From NCBI GenBank assembly GCA_030998225.1, contig JAPYXD010000695.1, positions 1,159,001 to 1,223,000 on the forward strand: DNA of 64,000 nt, written 5' to 3'. Position numbers and translations under genes: made by a program. This DNA comes from Diplolepis rosae. Its lineage: Eukaryota > Arthropoda > Insecta > Hymenoptera > Diplolepididae. Shown piece by piece: positions 56,997-64,000 of the stretch; the stretch's first letter is position 1; the number at the start of each line of letters is the position of its first letter. The notes under the pieces were generated by a model that did not search any database, had not been told where the DNA came from, and saw nothing but the letters and a program-made list of their open reading frames with translations.

Positions 56997-58810
56997 CGTT
57001 ATGAAACTTGGTAAAGGTCTTTATTTTAGTGACTTATAATGTATTTTAAAGTAAAAATTCGATTTTTTTATCTTACGCCAGAATAAAATAACATTATATA
57101 CCCGAAAAATGGCTTTAGAGCATGTCCACATATACCAAATGCATATTTTAGTCACATATAAAATATATAGAGCATTGCTTTGAAATTCATGCTTAATAGT
57201 CTTACAACATAGGTCCAAAGAGTACAATTCTCAAAAATAATATTTGAATTTAACTGAAATGTACATACAATGTTTACTGAAACATTAGTATCCACGAAAA
57301 TATTTTTTTGTTTAGGTTGATACATAAACGGCTATCATTTAGCTACTATAGATATCTTTTTTATTTCGATTTTATCGTAAAGTTGTGGGAAAAAGATCTC
57401 ACTACTCATTCATCCAAGATTCAAGAGGAAAAATTAAGAACTTTCTTCGCAAACTATGAAAAAGTTCAAGAAAACATTGCGTATTTTTAATAGTATCCAT
57501 CGACGTACCTTGTAATATAGTTAATATTTATCAGTAAATCGCCATGTATCAGTAATAAAAATGTAAAACCGAGATGTATGGAACAATTTTCCAAAGGGTT
57601 TTTCATTTTCTTCTACCTTGAAGCTATAGGATCATTTTTTGTGTTGTTTTTTATCGACGTAACTAAACTTTCTGAGTTGTCAGAAAATAAAATATAAAAA
57701 ATGGCACCCGTTCGGAAAAGTTTTGGATCAATAATTTTTTTTTGTTTAATTTGGAATATATTGAGATGAACAAATTTACCTATTTCAAAAGTGTCCCGTA
57801 TTTGGAGAATTAACCATATATCAAGTAGAAATTTTTAAGGTCCTATCGTGATCTAATTAATAATTGCACAATCTTAGTTTGGCAGCGTGGCCTAACATAA
57901 TATTCGCCCTACAAAATTTTTTTTTAAATAAATTAAAAAGAAAGTTGAAAATTTTAAAAAATGAGAAAAATTTAGCGTTTCTAATAGTTTGGACAGAGAT
58001 AAACTAAAAATATATTTTTGAAAATTTTAATATTATTTTTTAAGACACCAAGCTGAAGCAAAATCTTTTAAAAATGCTAAAATCCCGTTTCAAAATATTT
58101 GAATTGGAAAAAATTTTCAAGAAATTTTAATTCAATTTGAGGGAAGGTAAGAAAGGGAGGCGGAAAATGTCGAAGGCGTATCGCCTGGAAGCTTAATTAA
58201 GGAATATGGCAAAATTTTTTGTGCTGCAAACGAACGTTGGGCTCGTCGAGAACCGGGGGCTTTTAAAAAGTTATGACAAGTTTTATGGGGGTTTAATTGT
58301 AGCCCACGACTGTGGTTAGAAAGTACTAAAACCCCTTTGCCTTCATCAGACACGAGCCTGTTACACTGCTTAACGATTCTCGCGTACCTTTCTGCAATAA
58401 AGAGGACTTAGTGCGTGATATAGAAGGAGATGTACAAGAAAACGAAGAAAAAATGCCAATATGGTTACTGCTCACGCACTTTGGTGCCGCTAATTATTGC
58501 TTTGTTTCAAAAATATCATCTTCTATCTCTTCTCTGTCCTTCCGTTCCACTGAATTGAAGTCGACGGGCGCATTCAAGGTTAAGGAAATTATTTACGATC
58601 GTCAGACACGTTATTTCGAAGGCCCGCATGAGTATTTAGCTTCTTTTATAGATGCCAATTATCCGTTTCCTGATATCAGAGTTTTATCTCAACTCAATGG
58701 CATTATTAAGATGTACTGTTTTATTTCCACCATCATGAATACCAAAGACTTTTAATTCAGGTTTCATTTTATTTTATGACAATTTACATTTCGTATATAA
58801 CTTTAGATTA
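56997..58810. other. unassigned, possible unique DNA at 58130-58760
   Basis: 57000-58130 is AT-rich with no recognised content. 58130-58760 is less AT-rich and holds a 73-codon minus frame (58132-58353) and a 114-codon plus frame (58411-58755, beginning MRDIEGDVQENEEKMPIWLL). Neither matches a known family. The plus frame is long for chance in this composition and might be a host exon. Confidence 0.3.
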
Positions 58811-59197
58811 CACTAGTTTACAAAATTAAAAAGATTTTCTGCCCACTACATCTTAATATGATTTTTTCTTGTATTTTGGCCCACTACATACGAAATTCAC
58901 ACTCAAAAATCTTTTTATGGAAGCTTTTTCTAGATATCAATGTTCGAATTTTTTTTTTCAATTTTCAGAGTAATTCCGACGTTTTTGAGTATATCTCTAG
59001 TTCTAATTGACCGATTTGCCTAAACAAGCATTCAAATTGAAGGCAATTGAATCCTTTACAACTTTCTATTCTTAACTTGTCAGATCGGTATAGTAATTCA
59101 GATGCTAGAGATTTTAATAAGTTGGAAAAGTTGGCTAATATTCAAATCATATTAAGATGTGGTGGGCAGAATTTTTTTTTAATTTTGTAAACTAATG
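58811..59197. mobile_element. 387-bp MITE, CACTAGTTTACAAAA ends, TA duplication
   Basis: CACTAGTTTACAAAATTAAA is inverse to the right end. The inverted repeats run about 50 bp through CTGCCCACTACATCTTAATA, and TA is on both sides (58809-58810, 59198-59199). A second TTTGGCCCACTACATACG motif is subterminal. Tc1/mariner-like by target, no ORF. Confidence 0.85.
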
Positions 59198-59559
59198 TAT
59201 AGTTTGCTTTGAATTGAAAATCTACAGCATTTTTGATGTTTTGATTTTTAAAGATGCTTTCTCAAAAGTAAATGAGGTGGCAAGCCTTAAAGCCTTCTTT
59301 GTAATTTTATAATGTATATGGAAATCTTCAAATAGTTGAGATTTGTATTTAAAATACAGTGCTTGGAGTTGAAAATTTTTTAAATTAACCGCGAAGAGAG
59401 TAAAAATTTTTGAATTAATGGAGTTTTTGCAATTAATTAATTGTATCCAAATAAAAGGATAAACCTCCGAAAAGTATTTACCTCTCATTTCCTTGAAACT
59501 TTGTATACTGACGTATTTTGACATGCTGATTACGAATAAGATGATAATAAAAATTTTGT

Positions 59560-59916
59560 AAAATTATAATATAGAATTTCAGAAATTCGGTTATCTGGAA
59601 ATTCTGAAACCTGTGACATGAATAATTTAACGTTTTGAGTAACTGAAGTTTTATGCAGTTACATTTAACTAAAAATTTTGTTAAAGTTTCATAATTTTAT
59701 GAGGAATTTTATAAAAATTCTATTACAGTTTGGTAATTTTAATATAACTTTTATCAAAATTCAGTTGAGTTTCATAATATTAAGAAAACTTTCATAAAAT
59801 TAAGTACATTTTTTGAAATTTTAAGATACTTTCACTCAAAAACATAAATATCGTCAAATTTTACGTTACCTTTGCAACATAAAAATTTTGAAAATTTCTG
59901 AACATTTCTAACAGTG
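59560..59916. mobile_element. second copy of the 45368-45797 element, left end decayed
   Basis: Shares long blocks with the first copy (AACTGAAGTTTTATGCAGTT, AAAATTCAGTTGAGTTTCAT, ATATCGTCAAATTTTACGTT) and the right end GAACATTTCTAACAGTG. The left terminal CACTGTTAGA is not found. Confidence 0.7.
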
Positions 59917-59919
59917 TGG

Positions 59920-61000
59920 GTGTAAATTTAATTGCACAGTAAAACCTATGAAAAACCCATAAAAGTCAAGGTTTGTCATGTTTATTTTGAGAACTATTGG
60001 GAAATTCCCAAAATATGGGGTGGGGAGAGGGGGGTCGTAGGTCTCTTCAAAATACACATTTTATGTTTTATCCATTTTCTTCGTGTAAATGATAATTTTT
60101 GAGGTAAGTGATGATACAGATAAAAATTACATGCCTCTAGCCCCTGTAAAAAATGTACACGTGCAAAAAGTCGTAATTACAAAATTACAAAAATCTCAGA
60201 AACACATTTATATCATTAGTTGAGCCAATGTTAGTATATGTTCCGGTAGTAGTATGCTTACTGAATCAAACAATTCATAATGAAAAAGTTGATTCAGTAA
60301 AAAGTAATTTTCTGCAAACTAGTATGTTATTGCAGCAAATCAAATTTAGAATTCCGTCTAGGCTATTAAAACAACACATCGTTTGATATTTATGAGCATG
60401 AAACTGAAGTGGGCTTGAATTATACTCGTTCAAAAATATGTAAATTCTTCAATTCGACTAATAATAACATTTCATATGATTTTGATATTTTCAGTCAATC
60501 CCTAAAAGTCAAAAGAATTTTTGACTAAATTTTTTTTTTTAAGTCGTTTTTTAGGTTTTTTTAATTTACACACACGGAAAATCCGATATTGCTGAGAGAA
60601 CAGTGTCCTTAACCTATTCGGTACAGCTGCGAAAGCTATTCACTTTGTATCTTAAAAAAGCATATAATATTTTAGTGGGGAAAAGTGGTGTAACCCCTTA
60701 AGGGTGTGTGATACTTAGGAGATTAGAAAATTTTATTGATTTTAGGTTTCTACTTCTTTGTGTCTAAAGTGCATAAAATTTTCTTTTCAAAATTTGGGAA
60801 ATGGTAGAGAATATAAAAACGGACGTTGATAAACTACTTATGGTTTCAAAATTAAAAAGTTCAATTTTAGCTTATTTTAGGAATATATTATCGTAAACTT
60901 TTTTTCATTGTCAAAACCAAAAATAGTCTATCAACGTTTACCATAGATCAAACAGATATTCTAACTGATTGAACCAAATTTTGTTTGACCTGACCATGAT
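59920..61000. other. unassigned, with a fragment of the 17640 MITE family
   Basis: 60715-60960 repeats blocks of the 17640-17957 element (TGTGTGATACTT, GAGAATATAAAAACGGACG, AAAATAGTCTATCAACG). No gene is recognised. Confidence 0.4.
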
Positions 61001-61266
61001 CTTGGTTCATTTAACAAAATGGTTTAGTCTGAGTGTAGAAAAAATCTTCGAAAATACGATTTATTCTGGTGATGCATGTCGAGCCGAGAAATGATTGTTA
61101 TCGTTCGATCGTGCTCGGTTATTGTCAAATTTGTCGAACTGACAGGTTCGAATTTTCAATTGTTTCTTTTCGTCTCGTGTCGTCTCGAGATTCGATCGAA
61201 CAAAACTTAAAATTTCAAGCTTTGACAACTTTAATTTTCAATATTTAAAGTATTAAATTTACTAAA

Positions 61267-61722
61267 ATGTCTAAAGAAAGTGACACGGATTAATCTTTAA
61301 AAAAGAAAAGAAAGAACAATAAGGACAAAGGAGAAAAAATTCCAGAGGAGAATTTGAATTTTACAGCCAGGTTATCTTTATGAATTAATTCCATTTTTTT
61401 TATATTTTAAAAATGATGTTCAAATTTTAATAAAGTCAAATGAGAAATTAAAATTAAATAAACTTTGAAATTACTTTATATATATCCTAATCGATGGAGT
61501 GCCGAAGAGCGGAATTTCAAAAAATTCAAATCGAAAAGAAGAAAAAACAGTATCAAATGCTTAAGTGATTCTTTTGAATATTTTATTGAAAATGATTATA
61601 AAATAGGAAAATGTAAGCTGTGTGCACTAGATAAAAATGTGATCATTAGGAAAAAAGACGGGACAACAAGAATAATCTTATGCAGATTGTCTAGTGTCCG
61701 AAAATTAAATTTTCTGGATACT
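61267..61722 (+). pseudogene. BED zinc-finger fragment, hAT-transposase-like
   Basis: An ATG at 61267 reads MSKESDTD and a stop, then a lysine-rich SLKKKRKNNKDKGEK stretch up to ATTTTACAGCCAG|GTTATC, a weak donor at 61372. After an AT-rich gap a second open part (61465-61720) holds CLSDSFEYFIENDYKIGKCK, then LCALDKNVIIRKKDGTTRII. The pattern CxxC...KKDGTT matches the first half of a BED-type zinc finger as in hAT transposases. The His pair that would complete it is missing, and a MITE starts right after it at 61723. The rest of the gene is not seen beyond the MITE. It is the DNA-binding head of a dead hAT gene or of a host BED-finger gene; the former is more likely here. Confidence 0.5.
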
Positions 61723-62151
61723 CTCTCTAAACCTGAATCAGTGAAAATATATCAACTGATGAATCAGTGCCCTGCTTTGATTTCACTCAGGAATCAGTGA
61801 ACGCGCCAACTGACATAACCTTTGAATTCGCGAAGTTCCTGCGAACGATTAAAGTATAACGATGTATCTTTAATTTTTAATTATACATAATATAATTATG
61901 CACAATAATAATTACGTAATTTCTTTTTGGTGTTATTTAACCTGAAATAAACGTGATCATCGATCATTAAAATATATTGCTGGTTTTATTATTGCCACCT
62001 GAAGATTTCACTGATTCAATAAGTGAGTTCAATCTATTTCACTGATTCGTCAGTCGAATTTCACTGATTCTCAGTGAAAGACCTGTAGCTGCTGCCATCA
62101 GTGAATAGTCACTGCGAATCAGTGGCCGTTCACTGATTCAGGTTTAGAGAG
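61723..62151. mobile_element. MITE, CTCTCTAAACCTGAATCAGT ends
   Basis: CTCTCTAAACCTGAATCAGT and its perfect inverse ACTGATTCAGGTTTAGAGAG bound 429 bp. ATCAGTGAAA / TTCACTGAT motifs crowd both ends. It is the best-preserved member of the family at 2717, 24132 and 26276 and lies directly against the BED-finger fragment. Confidence 0.8.
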
Positions 62152-63249
62152 CTAGAACAACACTTTGTTGATTTGCTGCGATTGATTACAAGTTTCATTC
62201 ATTTAATCATCATATTGAAAAAATTTTAAAGTATTGCTCGGTTTGATCGATTTGACAAGATCCTCGTTTCTACGAGACAATCAGATCGATATTTGCTTTC
62301 AAATAAACAATCATCTTTCTCATGCTCGTTAAAATATCGACCCTCTTGATCGGCATGCAATACTAATTTATTTATTTACCAACAAGTCTGTTATATTTAC
62401 AGAAGATTTGTAAATGGTACGCATTACAGAAACGGGTATGCTATTACATTTTCAAATATAGGGGCTGTGTAAATTTAACATATTTTTTTTTCATAATAAA
62501 GTCAGAACATTGTATCGCCAATGTTTGAAATAGAAAAAAAATCTAAATATGCTTTGCCCTTAAATTTGAAATGAATTGTCGAATTCACGTCATTGTTTGA
62601 AAGTTTTGAGACATGACAAGAGTCTTTTTTAGTTCACAAAACAAGACAAGACAACGATGACTGTCAAGAGAGAACTTCGACGCTACTAGCCGCTGTCACA
62701 TAAAATCCAATAGTTTATGATAGTGCTCGAGGAAAATAAGCAAAAGACTAAACCTTGCCACTCACTCAGCTTCACAGCCCAAAGAGGAGGCGGAGGAAGA
62801 AGAAAAATTCTGCAAGCTGTAAACTGAACCGCGTTTACGACAGTCATTAAATTCGCTCTGAGCGGCCTGTCTGATTACATTGATGCTGCTTACTGCAAAC
62901 CAAGCCTACCTTCGTCATTGGCTCGCTGTCAAAGGGTCGTAAGTCGCGCGGTTTTGAAACCCGCAAATCGTTTCCAACGATTCAAAGTACCAAAATTGTC
63001 TTGAACTGTGATACTTTAAATAAACTTTGGTAGGTGCTCAAACTTCATTGAAAACAAGAACCAAATTAAACACTCTTCAAATTCATCAACTCACAGAATC
63101 CACACTGTAGCAAAAAAAAATGTGATACTTCTTCCCTTTACTTTTAACAAAAATAACATTCTGTTTTTCTCAATGAAAGAAACTTTTTAAAATTTATTTA
63201 AAGAATGTTTTCACTTTTTTTATATTGATAATAATTTTGATGGATTTTA
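62152..63249. other. unassigned; host-like GC-richer DNA at 62630-63010
   Basis: 62640-63010 is much less AT-rich than neighbours, has no repeat partner here, and contains CGTCATTGGCTCG (inverted CCAAT box) and AGTCGCGCGGTTTTG, as in promoters or 5' exons. No ORF or splice site could be fixed. Confidence 0.3.
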
Positions 63250-63823
63250 ACATTCTTATCACATGAAAAATCACTTTAGGATTTTTCATCAAATCTTTAC
63301 GTTTTGAAACTCCATGAGTCAGAAAAAACGGACAGGATAACTATCAATAAAATTATCGGATTGAATTGAAAATTTGCACACCTTTTGAGGGATTCTGATT
63401 TTATCCATAGAAAACTTTTTTAGTAAAAATTAAAAATTCCATTTTCCCGTAAAATTATCCGAGATACGGCAAAAATGTTGAGAAACAACATTTTTTATTC
63501 CAGAGATCTACATATTTCCTAGTGACAATTTTTTCATAGGAATTATATATTTTGTTTTTTAATGAATAATATTATTGAAAATAAAAATAAAACTCTTTCT
63601 AAGCAAAACTCTATGCGGAATACGAAAAAAAAATGTTGGGGATATTTCATTTTAAATCATAAACAAATTTAGTAACTCTGAGAAAATTGATTTCACATTT
63701 ACAATATAATAACATTGAATTGAGCTTCAGTATCAAATTACAAGAAATAAACTTGAATTTATGCGATGATTATAAGCCCAAGCGCAAAGCGCGCGATGAG
63801 AATGTGTCCGCGAAGCGGGCAGA
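63250..63823 (-). repeat. repeat family C, copy 6, minus strand, shortened
   Basis: Reading the minus strand: TCTGCCCGCTTCGCGGACAC, ATTCTCATCGCGCGCTTTG, the TTTATTTCTTGTAATTTGAT spacer, a few AT-rich internal units, and the tail with GACTCATGGAGTTTCAAAAC. It lacks the TTAAGGCTCTATCGGCC module. The end near 63250 has only a decayed terminal hairpin. Confidence 0.7.
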
Positions 63824-64000
63824 TTTTTTAAATTGTAATTCAGCCAACGCGTTTCAATCCTTGACTCAGGATCCTTTTCAAAGCTATTTATTGAATATTA
63901 TTAACCCATTGGCCTATGATATTTCTGTGGAAAAACTTGTCTAGAAATATGATTTAATTTTCAGTCTAACAGGGGAATTCATGAAGGTGGACAAAAACCT
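63824..64000. other. unassigned window end
   Basis: Nothing recognised. The open frame 63687-63944 runs out of the family C copy and is chance. Confidence 0.4.

Noticed and set aside
61465..61800. 111-codon plus frame taken as one protein
   Set aside because: Its last 25 codons lie in the MITE beginning at 61723, so only the BED-finger part is meaningful.

Overview
The window looks like nuclear DNA of an animal, most likely an insect. It is strongly AT-rich with long A/T runs, carries a metazoan prefoldin-like gene (UXT), a mariner transposon and exons bounded by ordinary splice sites, and has no operon-like packing. The species cannot be named from the sequence. Only one host protein gene is clear: an intact single-exon UXT homologue on the minus strand at 21923-22363. 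Weaker host candidates are a first coding exon with a strong donor site at 50939-50990 (+), a terminal exon with a good acceptor at 33508-33609 (-), and a possible matching first exon at 35347-35409 (-).

Most of what can be recognised is transposon-derived and non-autonomous. Left third (1-21 kb): many hairpin elements (MITEs), a three-level nest at 4955-6970, elements ending in CCCAAGTGCGAA, a 31-bp minisatellite at 13630-14381 and a pogo-like MITE at 16995-17334. Middle (21-36 kb): UXT, MITEs related by CTCTCTAAA ends, a 2.8-kb fold-back element with a decayed ORF and a clean TTAA insertion in one arm, and the host-like exons. Right half (36-64 kb): a 1.15-kb fold-back element with its own inserted MITE, several copies of a modular GC-hairpin repeat (called family C here), a hAT-like element, a nested pair at 52348-53784, a mariner transposase pseudogene split by another insertion, and a BED zinc-finger remnant cut by a MITE.

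The best-supported observations come from insertions whose empty site is also visible in the window, such as the opposite arm of a fold-back, a paralogous repeat, or an interrupted reading frame. They fix element ends and target-site duplications (TSDs) without any database. Two groups may be under-described. One is a set of about ten elements with CAC(N)GAGAAAA-like ends and TA or TG duplications but unrelated interiors. The other is a tRNA-like, partly palindromic short repeat (called R1 here) with 10-12 bp duplications. No element here appears able to move on its own: the transposase genes seen are broken.
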